From: Heloderma charlesbogerti
Lineage: Eukaryota > Chordata > Lepidosauria > Squamata > Helodermatidae
DNA length: 64,000 nucleotides
Direction of reading: 5' to 3'
Assembly: GCA_026122225.1 (NCBI GenBank)
Contig: JANEZZ010002675.1
Location: 682,001 to 746,000, forward strand
The notes under the pieces are model-generated. The model was not told the DNA's origin. It searched no databases and saw only the letters and a list, made by a program, of their open reading frames with translations. Position numbers and translations under genes: made by a program. Positions 1 through 11,039 of the stretch are shown here, piece by piece; position 1 is the stretch's first letter; every line of letters begins with the position of its first letter.

Positions 1-814
1 AAGAATCTTATTCCAGAACTGAGCAGACTTTTTTAGGTGTTTGCTGGCAAGGCTAATCTGGCCTTCCTGTTCTTGAGCGTTACCAGTAGTTTGCACCTTG
101 TTTTGAAGCCCTTGTATTTACATTCATAAAGCCGTCTCTTGACTGTAGATGTTGACAGTGACATGCCTACCTCCTCAAAATGTTCTTGACCCGGCTAGAT
201 GTTGTGAAAGGGTTCCTCTTCACCATGAGCAGCATTCTGCGGTCATCCACTTTAGTTGTCTTCCGTGGTCTTCCAGGCCTTTTGCTGTTGCTGAGCTTGC
301 CAGTTAATTCCTTCTTTTTCAGGATGTTCCAAACTTGTGTTGGCCACTCCCACTGTTTTTGCTATCTCTCTGATGGATTTATTTTGTTTCCTTGGCCTCA
401 TGATGGCCTCCTTCACTCGCATGGACACTTCTTTGGACCTCATGTTGGGAGTTCCAGTGAACAGCTACCAAATGCAAATGTAACACTCAGAGCCACCTCC
501 AGGCCTTTTATCTGCTTGATTGGTCATGGGGTACCCAGGACACAGGCCACACCTGGCCATGCAGCTGCTTGTCAGCCATTCGTTCCATTACTTATGAGCC
601 CCCAACGATGGGTGTCTGTGTATGCCACTGGCTGTCCTTCCTGAATGGTTAGTGCCCCACTTTTGTCACACCCCTTGAATTACAGCTGAAAGTCCTGACT
701 TCATTCCCATCTGGGTGTGTTTCCTTTCAACTTCAATGTGTTTCCTTTCAACTTCAATACAGAGGCCAACTGCCAAAACACTTATCCTTGTTCCAATATT
801 TCTGGCCCTGACTG
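1..814 (-). mobile_element. Tc1/mariner-like DNA transposon, 5' half, cut by window edge
   Basis: Read on the minus strand, 443-252 encodes a typical Tc1 N-terminal helix-turn-helix (MRSKEVSMRVKEAI, then IREIAKTVGVA). Further degenerate frames run toward position 1, where the motif resembling AQFWNKI of Tc1 transposases (just before the first catalytic Asp region) can be made out. The outer end of the inverted repeat lies at about 814 (ACTG on the plus strand, CAGT on the minus strand), followed by TA at 815-816, the expected Tc1 target site. The other half lies outside the window. The frame is interrupted by stops and shifts, so the copy is dead. Between 717 and 758 a 21-bp segment is duplicated in tandem in the untranslated leader. 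The assignment to Tc1 is strong; the exact family is not known to me. Confidence 0.8.
252..443 (-). pseudogene. Tc1-like transposase N-terminal remnant (DNA-binding domain)
   Basis: This 63-codon frame starts at the natural transposase Met and covers the first helix-turn-helix that binds the terminal inverted repeat. After about residue 38 the reading degrades (LEHPEKEG where the family normally has a second linker and helix), and the frame ends early at about residue 63 in a region that should continue as GRPRKTT. Reading-frame changes and stops separate it from the rest of the transposase fragment toward position 1. It is a pseudogene with no expected activity. It sits about 370 bp inside the transposon end, the normal place for the start codon. 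Confidence 0.7.
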
Positions 815-842
815 TAAATTATGTTGCACTAGCATAAGTGAC

Positions 843-922
843 CTCTAGTGCAACGCCAATAGTGTTTTCTGGCATGACAGGTTTTCCAGGGAAACCCAAA
901 CACTATTGGCATTTCACTAGAG
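843..922. repeat. 80-nt near-perfect hairpin (inverted repeat)
   Basis: The arms 843-867 and 898-922 are inverted copies of each other, matching at 23 of 25 positions, with a 30-nt loop. The left arm also has a second shorter partner: 823-832 (GTTGCACTAG) is the exact reverse complement of 845-854. The structure lies about 30 bp outside the Tc1 end and is not part of that element. It may be a tiny foldback MITE or a transcribed hairpin; the sequence alone does not decide. Confidence 0.6.
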
Positions 923-989
923 CTTTCTTACACTACTGTAAGGTAATTTTAGTGGTAGTGTCAAATGGGATACCGCCCTATGCTTTATT

Positions 990-1500
990 ATTTTACTTTA
1001 TTGATTTGTAATTTATTTAAGGAATTTCTACTGTTTCCCCTGTCCCCAAAGAGTCACTCAAAGAGACTTACAGAATATAAAAAGCATAAAAACAATAATA
1101 ATTAAAACGCATTTACAACTAGCTAAAAGCATCAACAAAAACACGAAGAGCCATAACTGACAATCAGTCACTAAATTAAGCAACAGTAGAGCAGAACACA
1201 GGTAAAGGGAAAGATGAGCAGAAAGTTGTAGATATGGGGCATGCCACCATAAAAGCCCTCTCTTACATTGCCAGCACCCATGCCTGTGAAGACAGTGGCA
1301 CATGCAAAAGGAGTGTAACAGCTGATCTTAAAGGATAGGCCGTTCACAGTAACCAGGTCCAAAGTGGTTTAAAGATGATACACAGAACCTTGAATTTCAT
1401 TCAGAAACGAACTGGCAGCCTGTGCAGCTGATATAATAAAGGGATTGCATGATCCCAACACTTATGAGATAGGTACAATACAGTGGCATGAGTGAAGCAT
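990..1500 (-). mobile_element. Old LINE 3' end (L2/CR1-like), degenerate
   Basis: The plus strand shows the pattern seen in the clearer L2 copies of this window. An AT-rich TTTATT tract is followed by a stretch ending in many AAAACAATAATAATTAAAAC-like runs, then the remains of the C-terminal coding part (at 1381-1435, 'CCTTGAATTTCATTCAGAAACGAACTGGCAGCC', shown here only in part as GAACTGGCAGCCTGTGCAG). The comparable phrase in the copy at 20.5 kb is GACTGGCAGCCAGTGCAG. No usable frame remains. The boundaries are approximate. Confidence 0.55.
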
Positions 1501-2526
1501 TCTAATGATCTTTACACAATTGGTGCTGAGCCAAAGGGGGGGGGTGGATTTTGCAAACACTTCATTGTATGTGAAATGGGCACCTTTTAATATATTTTTG
1601 CATCCCTTTGCAAAACAGTCCATGTCTATCTGCGATAGGGTGGGTGTCAGAAGTAAGAGAAGATGTGGCACTGCTGCTGAGACAGTCGCATTAACAGTCT
1701 GTTACACAAATCCAGCCACTCTCAGGGCCAAAAAAAAATTACTTTAAAGATGATCTGGATTCGAATCCTAGTAGTGGGGGTGGGGGGAGGCTAAAAAGAG
1801 AAAAGAAAAACACGTAATAAATAGCTACATTTTATTTTCTTTTTTACTCTAGAGTAAACTCAGGTGTGGAGGTTAGGGGAGAAATTGTGTGAATGGGAAA
1901 ACTCTGCAAATCAAGCAGCAATCAATCATGAAATTTGTGTAAATTTCCCCAAATCTCCTAATTTGTGCAACTTCTCTACATAGACTAAAGCGGGATTGAT
2001 TGAGTCTACGGGGAAATCAAACCAGGAAAGCTGCGGAAATCGAATGTGAGCCCCTGTCCAGCAATTTGTGAACATTTTCGGTGGACACGTGCTTGCACTT
2101 GCAAACATGTTCGGGGCTTTGAGCACAGCATGCTCTCATGCTTTGTGAGCAAAAACAAACTTCTAACACATCCCTATCCTGAATACATTCTAAGAGGATG
2201 TTGTACCTTCCCAAAGATGAAATGCAGAATTCTAAGCATTCAGACAAAATAAGGTATGCCTTATCTAGTTTTCTATCCAGACTTTTATCCACTCAGTTTT
2301 TATCAAGAGCTATCAGTTTCTGAATATGGAAGATAATGGGTGAGGTGGCGGGGTGGTTATATTGGAGAGAAGCTTATTAGTATAGGCTAGATTATGTATG
2401 CAGTGTATTGGTTGATACTCAAATTGTATTTTGCATACTTTTATTAATGTGGCGTTTCATTGAATTTGTCAGCTGCTCTCGAATTACCTCTCTGCTGTGC
2501 TGAGGTGATGGTATACAATAGAAAAG
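1501..2526. other. Unique AT-rich DNA, no gene seen
   Basis: It contains a G-run at 1537-1545, a purine-rich tract near 1775-1815 and only short chance ORFs. I recognise no repeat or exon. Confidence 0.4.
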
Positions 2527-2540
2527 TGCCATCTGCTGGC
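2527..2540 (-). promoter_or_regulatory. Possible CTCF-type motif
   Basis: TGCCATCTGCTGGC fits the reverse-strand core of the vertebrate CTCF consensus (TGCC-A/C-C/T-CT-A/G-C/G-TGG-C/T) at every position. A single 14-bp match in 64 kb can occur by chance, so this is a pointer only. No second motif in a defined orientation was searched systematically. Confidence 0.25.
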
Positions 2541-3530
2541 ACAGAAATATAGGTAGCAGTGCACTATCTTCATATTAGGCTTGACAATTATTTATTTACA
2601 GCAATTTAATTTCTGTGGGCAATTCCTGCATTGCGTTCTTATCCAAAGTTTTCTTGTGGCATAGGAGTAACATAATTTTGGGTCTATTCATAAACATCCT
2701 AAATTCTTGAGGAACTTGGATTTCATAGTAGTTTCTGATTTCTGTTAGCAAATGCGAGACGCTCATGATGTATCCAAAATGCTCATAAACTAAAAGTTAA
2801 GTATGTGCTTTAAAATGCAGAATTTAATTTTAGAAATCCCATGTTTTTATGGACACGGCAATGTTTGCATTTCAGACATTGGCAGCATTGCAATTTGGCT
2901 GAATTTGGTAGCCCTGCAAAATTAGGGCCAAAGTCAAACACAAAAGAAGTCAAAGAACTTGTCAATGTGTATATTAGAAAACAACCCAATTGCTTTTATT
3001 TCTTATGAAACCCTGGGCAATCTGGGTGTTCAGGTCTTTACATAATTATTTTTTTAACGGCACTGTATTTCAAAGATAATTACATTCAGCGAGGATGCAT
3101 TTGCTGTTAGCCGACATCACTGGAATCCCAAGTGCTGAGAAAACAGCCATATGGTTTCCTTTTTTACACATGATTAGGCTGACAGGGAGTTTAACTGCTA
3201 GAAAATTAAACTGAGCCTTATCCTGCGTATTTAGGAAGATAAAGGTTAAGGTCACAAGTGAAGTTTCCTGGTTAACTTGGTTGCTAATGCCACCTTGTGG
3301 GTTTAGAAAAAAATGCACAGAAATGAACTATTCTGTCAGTCTGGGTTTCCTTTCAAGCTGATTTGACTCTGCAAAGATTATATATTAATGTTCCATTAGT
3401 AAGCACGCGCTATTTTAATGTTATATTCTAAATGTGATGTATCAGGGAAATTTGGACTCTACATTTCTTTGTGGGTGGGGTGACCTCAAATTGGTAACCA
3501 GTGATTGCAGAAGATGTAAGTGGAACAAGG
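2541..3530. other. Unique AT-rich DNA, no gene seen
   Basis: No coding or repeat signal I can support. Short ORFs (for example minus-strand 3318-3070) have no recognisable domain. Confidence 0.4.
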
Positions 3531-3534
3531 TGTG

Positions 3535-3585
3535 ATAGATAGATAGACAGACAGACAGACAGATAGGGAGATAGATAGATATATA
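3535..3585. repeat. (GATA)n/(GACA)n microsatellite
   Basis: A tract of GATA units, then GACA units, then GATA units, imperfect, about 50 bp. GATA/GACA simple repeats are common in reptile genomes. It generates the spurious repetitive peptide in the short minus-strand ORF there. Confidence 0.85.
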
Positions 3586-3589
3586 AGGC

Positions 3590-4700
3590 AGGCCCCCCAC
3601 GTCTGTCTCTTAGTAACTCACAACTTCCAATGCAAGAAGGGCCAATGAGACTGAGAAATGGTGAAGCTGAAAATCTACAGTCATGGGAATGGTGGGGGAG
3701 TCTCTTTTCCTTGGAAGATGGCTTGCCCCAACATTGGGCAAACACTGCTTGAATGTCTCTGATAGAACTGTGCATGATGATAGCCTTAGGAACATAGCTG
3801 GGATGTGGAGAAATGCCTGGTCACATTAGTGACCCCAAAGACAGGGGGTAGGTTTTGTCTCTATCATGGTAATGATTACTGCTTTATTTTAATGTATTTT
3901 AATTAATATATATGACATGGGGGCATTGGGGTGAGCCAAAATCTGTCTCCACATGATGCCCTGGACTCTGCTGATAATTGTGTTCCCTTCCCAGGTGTCT
4001 CTGCAATCCACATGCTAACCCTCTCCTGCCATACCTTCGGTTAAGACAAGAATTTTGCTACTTGGTATGCCTTTGCCAACTTGTTTTCATAGTTCTGGAT
4101 TTTAATGATTTTAACTTGGGGGGGGCGTAATTTGTACTTATGCATTATAGGCTTCTTCAGCCAAGGACAGGAAGGAGAAATGCACTGTATGCTGAGGAAA
4201 TGGATGTTTATGGACACAATTGGGCAAGGCAGGGGAAAATAAGGACTCTAGAAGGGAGAGCATGGAGTGTGTGTGGATGAGAACGCCCCAGGGCCTTACT
4301 GGAATTCCCCACCTCAACACTTCTAGGATGATGGCCTTTGAGAGAAATGTCCCACATCTTTAAGCTTTTTGTAGATAGAAACCACAGGGTTTATATAGGT
4401 AAAAAAAAAGAAGCTGAATTTCTTAAGATTCCTATAAAATTTGCAGATCCTATGTGATTACAGACCACCCACATTTCTAGTCCCTTTGGGTATATTCACA
4501 CCTGGAAAGCTTTCTTTAGAGAGTTTTAAAATGATAGCAAAAGCACTGGAGTGGAAAGTGCCAGGAAGGTATAGAAGTTGAATTACATTAATATTAATGA
4601 AAGATCAGCCACATTGTAACAATTTTAAAACCATGGTGTGGGGGCTCATCCAGACTGGAAAGATCTCTTTACACCTGCATGAACTTGAATTTGCCTTAAA
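3590..4700. other. Unique DNA, no gene seen
   Basis: Mixed AT-rich sequence without recognisable repeats. Short frames at 4138-4320 and 4597-4797 have no known domain; the second overlaps a SINE. Confidence 0.4.
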
Positions 4701-4701
4701 C

Positions 4702-5130
4702 AAGAGCCAGTATAATGTAGTGATGGAGGATTGGACTTGGGCCAGGAAGATCTTGATTCATGTCCCCACTCATTCAGACGTAAAGCTCACTATGTAACCC
4801 TGGCCAAGTCACTGACACGGTTGACACATAATGGCAATTGTATTGGTTTGTTGTTGGGTTAGCTCTGGGTTGTTTAAACCCTAAACAACTCAGAGTGTCC
4901 AGGTTCGGTCATTACACTAAAAACCTATGGATGGAGCAATTGCAGGTTGTTAACTGAAAGAAGAAGCGATGAGCGCACCAGAGGCAGTGTGCTCACTTGC
5001 CCCCAGTAGCTTTTGGCAATTTGTGGATTAATTAACCCATGATTGCCTTTATATGCCAACCGGGTCAGTATCTCTCACCTAAGACTACCCCAGGACTATT
5101 GTGAAGATAAAAAAAGAAAACGTACCATAT
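4702..5130 (+). mobile_element. tRNA-headed SINE (type A), split by a MITE
   Basis: 4702-4813 matches, in the opposite orientation, the heads of the SINEs at 18.3, 25.6 and 51.6 kb: GAGCCAGTATAATGTAGTG, then CCCCACTC, then AACCCTGGCCAAGTCACT. The body resumes at about 5067 (TATCTCTCACCTAAGACTAC, then GACTATTGTGAAGATAAAA), the typical middle and tail of the same family. The 4814-5066 insertion separates the two halves. The split is direct evidence of insertion order: SINE first, MITE second. Confidence 0.7.
4814..5066. mobile_element. MITE with ~25-bp inverted ends, nested in SINE
   Basis: The left end (4814 GACACGGTTGACACATAATG) and the reverse complement of the right end (GACCCGGTTGGCATATAAAG) match over about 25 bp with few differences. 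An internal palindrome around 4862-4897 (CTCTGGGTTGTTTA against its inverted copy) suggests a foldback structure. There is no coding capacity. The superfamily is unresolved because the target duplication is not clear. Confidence 0.6.
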
Positions 5131-5414
5131 CCACTTATTTGTAATCCAGGAAAGTATCCCAGGATCTTCTTGGAACAGAAGGACTTCCAAGATGGATTTA
5201 AAACCTGATGCATCCCAGAGGCTACCAACTCATGGAGGGCACGCCATACCAGAGGCTTCTGAGAATGAAAATGAGGCTTCCCATAGCCTAGGCATGTCTA
5301 GTCCTTGCTTCACATGCCCAAATTTTTGGTAATTAGTTGTGTACATTTATCTTCACAAGGAGTTCATCTTTTCATTCTTCAAATTTGGGGCTACAGTGGC
5401 CATTTGTACATTGC

Positions 5415-5793
5415 TAAAAAAGTGGAAATACATCACTCAAAAAGAGGACCAAAGAGGACACACCTTGAATACATATTGCATATGCTAAATTATATGTATA
5501 GGTGCAAATTTAGAAATAATGATAATAATTTAAGTAGAAATATGATACATCTCACTATAGTGAGGAAGACTGTGACCAGATGCCCTGCCTCCTCAGTCTG
5601 AGTGCTAATTGTTGATGGGCAACTTCAAGGCCCCCTGCTCTTCTTTCTTATGTTTTTTTTTTTTTTATCTTTAAACTGGACTTGGACAGGACAGCCCTTA
5701 ATATAGAGGATGCCTTCAAACAGAGGACTGTCCTCTCTGACAGCCGTTCAAATAGAAGGCAGTCCTCTCTAAAGTAAGACTCATGGCCACCCT
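5415..5793 (-). repeat. Repeat R copy 1 (uninterrupted)
   Basis: The reverse complement of this stretch aligns by eye with 44195-44720 in several blocks: the AGGGTGGCCA start, the GAGGACTGTCCTCT-like block, the CATAAGAAAG-AGAGCAG block, TTGCCCATCAAC, GACTGAGGAGGC, and the terminal GATGTATTTC. There is no ORF. It is probably a non-autonomous DNA element or an old composite repeat. Copy 1 lacks the LINE tail that interrupts the copy at 44 kb. Confidence 0.6.
5651..5667. repeat. Poly(T) tract
   Basis: A 17-base T run inside repeat R. It corresponds to an A-rich position in the other copy. Confidence 0.8.
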
Positions 5794-5879
5794 AAAGTGT
5801 GGGGGAGAAGGGCATCACCCCCTTAAAAAAGCTAAAAGGACATTTTCCCTTCCACAACCCACTTCAAACTTTAAAGCAG

Positions 5880-6048
5880 AGGGTCGGGAAACTGTGACCT
5901 ATGGGCCAAATGTGGCCCTCCAGGCCTCTGTAACCAGCCTTATGGTTCTTTATCTTTAAACTGGACTTGAACTGGACAGCCCTTCAAACAGAGGTCGCCT
6001 TCAAATAAAGCACTGTCTTCTGTAAAGTGGGCCATGTGGCCACACTAT
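5880..6048. repeat. hAT-like end fragment and partial repeat R copy
   Basis: 5880-5940 has GGGTCGGGAAACTGTGACC and TGTGGCCCTCCAGGCCTC, wording typical of hAT-derived non-autonomous elements in vertebrates. This is recognition from memory and weak. 5946-6048 repeats part of the 5.7-kb repeat R block (TTTATCTTTAAACTGGACTT, CAGCCCTTCAAACAGAGG, then GGCCATGTGGCCACACT), so a second fragment of R lies in the same orientation. Confidence 0.45.
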
Positions 6049-6049
6049 C

Positions 6050-7278
6050 ATCATGGTCTAGAACAGAATTTCCTCATAACGGTGCATTTTTCCCAAATTG
6101 TTACCAACTATATGATAGCGCCTCTCACTGCACAAACTACTTGCAATTCTGATTTCATGTATCCATGCAACTCCATGCATTTGATAAGGCTCTGTCCTAG
6201 GCATCAAATCATGGTTCCTCAAGGTGGATCCAGGGAGCCTTACTCCTTGCGCCATGGATCAACTGGAAAAAGGGGGGGAACTGTACCCAGTGCACCAATG
6301 GCCTTCGAGGCCAGAACAAGGAACTGCATCAGGACTACAAACAACTGAAAAGCCATTTTAAAAATACTAATCTTGTACTCCTTCCTTCCTTCATCTCACT
6401 AATCCCCCCTTTCCTTTCTTTAGTTTTCTTTTACATAAACCACTAAATGGTTTAAGAGGTGATCTGAGCAGAAATCAAACATTTCCAGAACCAAATCCTA
6501 TTAGAATACATATTTTCAGAAATATTCTGATAGGAACTTGCTTCTCTCATTTCCCAAACTAGCAACTGCATTATGTTGTCTGATCCAACAGACTATTTTG
6601 ACCAGACAATATAGTCATTCCTCAATTTTCAGCCCATGCCGTTACTAAAAGCTTATTGGAACAGGGAGCGTGGTTATACCAGCAGGAAACAGAGGAGTCA
6701 GGTGTGTACATGTGCTACTTGAATTAGTCACTTTTCCTGAAATGAAAGCCAAATGAAATGAAAGCCATCCCTGACCCTCCTTCTTTCCTTCCAGCTTTGG
6801 TTTGTTTGTTCATTGCAGCTCTTCAGAATTAATGGAATCGCAGTGGTTCTATAAAACGATGCAAGAAAAGCTGGTCCCATATAACAGGGTACAATTCAGA
6901 GTGAACCAAAGCATACACATTGAACCCAACACACGTTTATCTCAACAGAACACTGTGGTTTAGGATGAATGTTCTCTGCTCTTTCATGGGGTACAGCAAG
7001 TTCAGTACAGTCAACAAGGGGAGTTGGCAGGGATGCTGAAAGAACGGTGAAAGGTTACATTTCTCAGTTACTCATTCTGTGTACTAATTGTGTAAACTTG
7101 CCACAGTCAGACCAACTCTTCTTAGAGACAAATGGTTACTGTCATGATCAAAGACATCTTATGTGAATAAATGTTAGCTGGGTAGCAGATGAAGGTGTGA
7201 AGTGTTGTCAGAGAAACAATTGCTCTTCTTAAATCCAGAAATCCTGACGTGTGCCCTCATTTAACCCTAAGCCTGTGT
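6050..7278. other. Unique DNA, no gene seen
   Basis: ORFs such as 6034-6348 and 6969-7166 show no domain or splice context. I see no recognisable repeat. Confidence 0.4.
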
Positions 7279-7300
7279 ACACACACACACACACACACAC
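7279..7300. repeat. (CA)n microsatellite
   Basis: About 11 uninterrupted CA units. Confidence 0.9.
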
Positions 7301-7304
7301 TCAC

Positions 7305-8945
7305 ACCACTCTCTTATTCAGTACATGTGATCTCTCTTCTCTCATGTTATAATAGGCAAAAGGTGGAGCTATAAATGTGCCTGAACCAGCTTGTTATCCC
7401 CAGTGGGTGAAAAATCTGCATCTTAGTTGGATTGGATGCCAACTGACAGGAAACAGATCATCAGGAGTGAGAAGTGTACTGATAGTAATTCCGTTCATCA
7501 CGAATGTTGAAATCCTGGATGAAGTACTTAACTGAGCTGTCTTGCCTGTCATAGGTACAATTAGACTGGAATAAACTTAATATAAGCATCCTTCCTATTA
7601 TGTTTGCCCCTTGGATATCAAGCTGCCTGTCGGAATCATCTTAAGAGAACAATATTTGACCTAAATGGTTCAGATGCAGGCTGTGCTTAGCATGGTGGCA
7701 AGCTTGGATTCTCAGCTTGCACAATCTTTTCTGCATACTCCAAAGTTTTAAGCAAAAGGAGACCTTTCTGTTGTTGTTGTTGAAATTGTAAGTATGGCAT
7801 TTATGCTATTGATAATAAGACAAGTAGTATTGTACGTCATTTTATGTTGTGCTTTTCCCTTCACCCGCATTCCTAGCATTTTAACTTTTCTGAATTACTC
7901 CCTTCCCCCCCCCCCAAAGATATAAAATCATTTTATGTGTTGTGGTGCTATTTGAAGGACTTTTTTTTAACATAGTTGTGGCTTTGAGGGAATCATGTTA
8001 TATCCTGTCAGAAATGTTCCCTGTTGGTGAAGCAAGAATAAGCCAGCAGAAATCTCTTTTTGAAGGATATATATCCTTAGGATAAATTAGGTTGTGCTTG
8101 TCATATATCATTGCCATGCTCTCATATTCACATACACTGTGTCACTAACAATATCTGCACAGTGATAATTCCAGATCCTTTCCATATATGCCCTGCTCTA
8201 CTTCTTATACCTTCTTACACCAATGGCAAATAGAAGCAGAGAAAAGTATAGTTTTTTTAAAAATAATAATAATTTACGTGATGTGTACAGGTTGAACAAG
8301 TTGACTTTTCCTGATGAAGTATTTGAGTTATCTTCAGAATGAGTTTTTGATTTTATTTATTTCAGTTCAGAATATGTATAACTTTCTGTATGGTACAAGC
8401 ATATAGCAAGATGGTGACTGGATAGCTGGCTGTGTGTGTGTGTGGGAGGAATTGATTTTGTAAAAATCTCACATACCAACCATTAGTAAACAACCCTGCT
8501 GTGTGTTTATTACATGTACACAACATTTCAGTCACTTGCAAGAACCCTAATTGTCATTCAGCTTAATTATGCATATTTAAATACTATCAAATCAAGTTTA
8601 ACTAGCAGGGGACCCTGAGAATTTTAGATCTCTGAAGGGAGAGAAGAATTCTAAGGAAGGATTATCCAACACACTTAGAAAATTATAGTTTCTAGGATCC
8701 TTTGAGGAAACCTATGACTGGTTTAAACCATGTCTGGTTTAAACTGTAGTGCAGATGTCTACATTGACTGTGAATTAGCTGATCTATGTCTAAATCTATT
8801 TGCTCTTTTGTATGAGGATGTGAGCTCTGTTGCTGGTGTGGTTGAATGAGGGGTTATAAAAAAAATACAGGACCATTATGACAATTCAGATCCAAGTGTC
8901 CTTGGATTTCCAGTTAAGCAAATATTTGCTTCGAAGTTGTTAAAG
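7305..8945. other. Unique AT-rich DNA, no gene seen
   Basis: It contains a short (TG)n near 8430-8445, a C-run near 7906-7915 and AT-rich stretches. No exon or repeat is supported. Confidence 0.4.
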
Positions 8946-8949
8946 TTAG

Positions 8950-9200
8950 TTAATTAGTTGGAGGGTAAAGTTTATTTATATGTTGCTTTTTGGTCATAGT
9001 CCCCCTCAAAGCAGCATGCATCTACCATTAAAATACAAATCATGATCACATTTGTTAAACCATGATACACTAACTAAACAGTTACACAGCAGCAAGGTGG
9101 CAAAATGAGAGACACAATAAATTCCTATCATCATCAAATGCCTGACGGAAGAGAACAGCTTCCAGAAAATAGAAAGACAGGTTGCTCTCTGAATTAAATG
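8950..9200 (-). mobile_element. Degenerate L2-type LINE 3' end
   Basis: AAAGTTTATTTATATGTTGC at the left followed by AAAATACAAATCATG-type tail sequence and CATCAAATGCCTGACGGAAG is in the same order as the 3' ends at 14.4 and 20.0 kb. The copy is old and truncated. It has no frame. Confidence 0.4.
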
Positions 9201-10199
9201 TTGAATACAATTTATATAAACAGGAACATGTCCCCCAGGTTATAAGCACCAATGAGTTGTCAAATCAGTTCTGGGGCTAATGTTTTCTATATCCTTCATT
9301 AATACTTAAAAAAATGAATACAGAAAGGCCTGGGTTGCAGCCCTCAACACAGTTAGGTAGCTTAAATCCCATTGACAACATTTGCACTAAGCAGCCTAAC
9401 TATGCACAGGATTGTAGCCTTAGTCCCTCAGAAGGAAACAAGCACATATCTTGCCATTTCTCCACATCTGCATTAGACCACCCAGGGTGTGCCACCCTTA
9501 TGACAATTTCAAGTAAGGCCCTTTTGTGCACATGATGTCATTACTTCTGCTGTATAACACTTGAATCAGGAGAAGTCCTCCCACTGGCACTGTTTTAGAA
9601 CCTTTGGTCTGCAATGGAAACAAGTGAGTAAACATACAGAAATATCAGCAGAACCCACAAAATTGAATAGGCACTGACTGAAAATCAAATAGACAGAATT
9701 ACTTCCCCTTGACCTCTTCTCATTGGACCATAATGATGCATCCTGAGACTATAATCCTGCTCTTTGCTGAGTAGAAATCTATCTTTGTTAACAGATCTTC
9801 CTCATGTTATAGAGCAAGAGTTGTCAAATTGAGAGTGGGGCGGTCACCATTGCATGTTGGGTTACAAAGCTGCTTTGTGTGGGTTGTGGTGACATTTACT
9901 GCTGAAGATAAAACTTTTTGTAAGGAAGATGTTATGTTTCCATGCGTTCTGGTAGCAAAGATAACCACATAAAGTATGTTCTGGCAATATAAGGCGTAAG
10001 ACTTGAGACCGTATGATTTAGAATGTTTCCAGTTAAAATTCTATATGGGAGTCTGATGACATTTTCAAACATAAATGCATAAAATACATCATGTCTCAGT
10101 CTATAGATGACACTAGAAATGAAAACAGGAGAAGAAAATAAAAAATTTACCTTAGTTAAGAAAAGAATGCAGATATGTAATAGTAATGCTAGTGTCTTA

Positions 10200-10679
10200 G
10201 GGAGCAATCCTATGGCCACTAGACAGCAGCTAGACAGCCATAGGATATGCTGTTTTCCGGGAACTGACCTCAGAGCCCGCGCTCTGAGGTCGGTTCCTGG
10301 AAAACTGACCTCGCCCCATGTCCACGCTACCTCAGAGGGAGGGCGGGGAAACCCTATCCTCTGCGCTCAGAGGAGGAGCACAGAGCAGCTGAAAAGAGGC
10401 AGGCCTGGGGCCGTTCCAGGGCGGGGAGAGTGGATCTGCCTGTACATCCTATGTGAGGCAGATCCGCTCTCCCCGCCCTGGAACTGCTGTTCGACACATC
10501 CTATACACCTCTCCCGCTTCCCCCCCCCCCCCCCCCCGTGGCTAGACAGCTGAAAATGGCTTTCTAGCAGAAAAAGCAGGGCAGGAGAGGAGAGGCACAG
10601 AGGGAACGATCCCCCCCCCCGTGCTTCTCCTGCCTTGCTTTGGATAGGTGGTCGCCTCCGAATATCTAGGATTGCACCC
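10200..10679. mobile_element. TTA-flanked GC-rich foldback MITE (PIF/Harbinger-type?)
   Basis: The ends are GGGAGCAATCCTA (10200) and TAGGATTGCACCC (to 10679), inverted with one mismatch. They are flanked by direct TTA copies at 10197-10199 and 10680-10682. A 3-bp TTA/TAA target site is characteristic of PIF/Harbinger elements. Inside are two strong hairpins: about 10260-10298 (GAACTGACCTCAGAGC against its inverted copy) and about 10415-10484 (CCAGGGCGGGGAGAG against CTCTCCCCGCCCTGG). The GC content stands out from the AT-rich surroundings. A C18 run lies at 10520-10537. It has no transposase frame. Confidence 0.65.
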
Positions 10680-10919
10680 TTAGTTATTTAACATCCATTG
10701 TGCAAATCAGCAGTACTACAGCAACACAATAAAACAGACCATAAGAACAATAAAATATATAAAGTAGAACAGTACAATGATGCAATGTATCCAGTGCTTG
10801 GGCGTGTCTTCTTACCTTTATCGGTTGTTTCAGTACAAAAGGGAACTATCCACTAACAGTGCAGTTGTATCCATGTCTGCACAGCATTATTATATGCAAT
10901 GGGGCTTACTCCCCTGGAA

Positions 10920-11036
10920 GTTTTAAGCTTTCATATTTTATATTGTTTTATGCTGTACTTTGTGGTTTTAATTTTTATGAACCACCCAGAGCTCCAGCTA
11001 TTGGGTGGTATAGAAATAAATAAATAAATAAATAAG
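10920..11036 (+). mobile_element. L2-type LINE 3' tail, plus strand
   Basis: It ends with AACCACCCAGAGCTCCAGCT, then a GGTGGTATAGAAATAAATAA tail. This is the reverse complement pattern of the CTCTGGGTGGTTCACAAAAA starts seen in the minus-strand copies. It is a very short, 5'-truncated insertion. Confidence 0.65.
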
Positions 11037-11039
11037 TTG

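Noticed and set aside
180..644. 154-codon plus-strand ORF
   Set aside because: It is antisense to the Tc1 transposase remnant; no domain or splice context.
5415..6048. Tandem array or CRISPR-like repeats of the GAGGACTGTCCTC block
   Set aside because: The blocks are fragments of one interspersed repeat with unequal spacing; the genome is a vertebrate.
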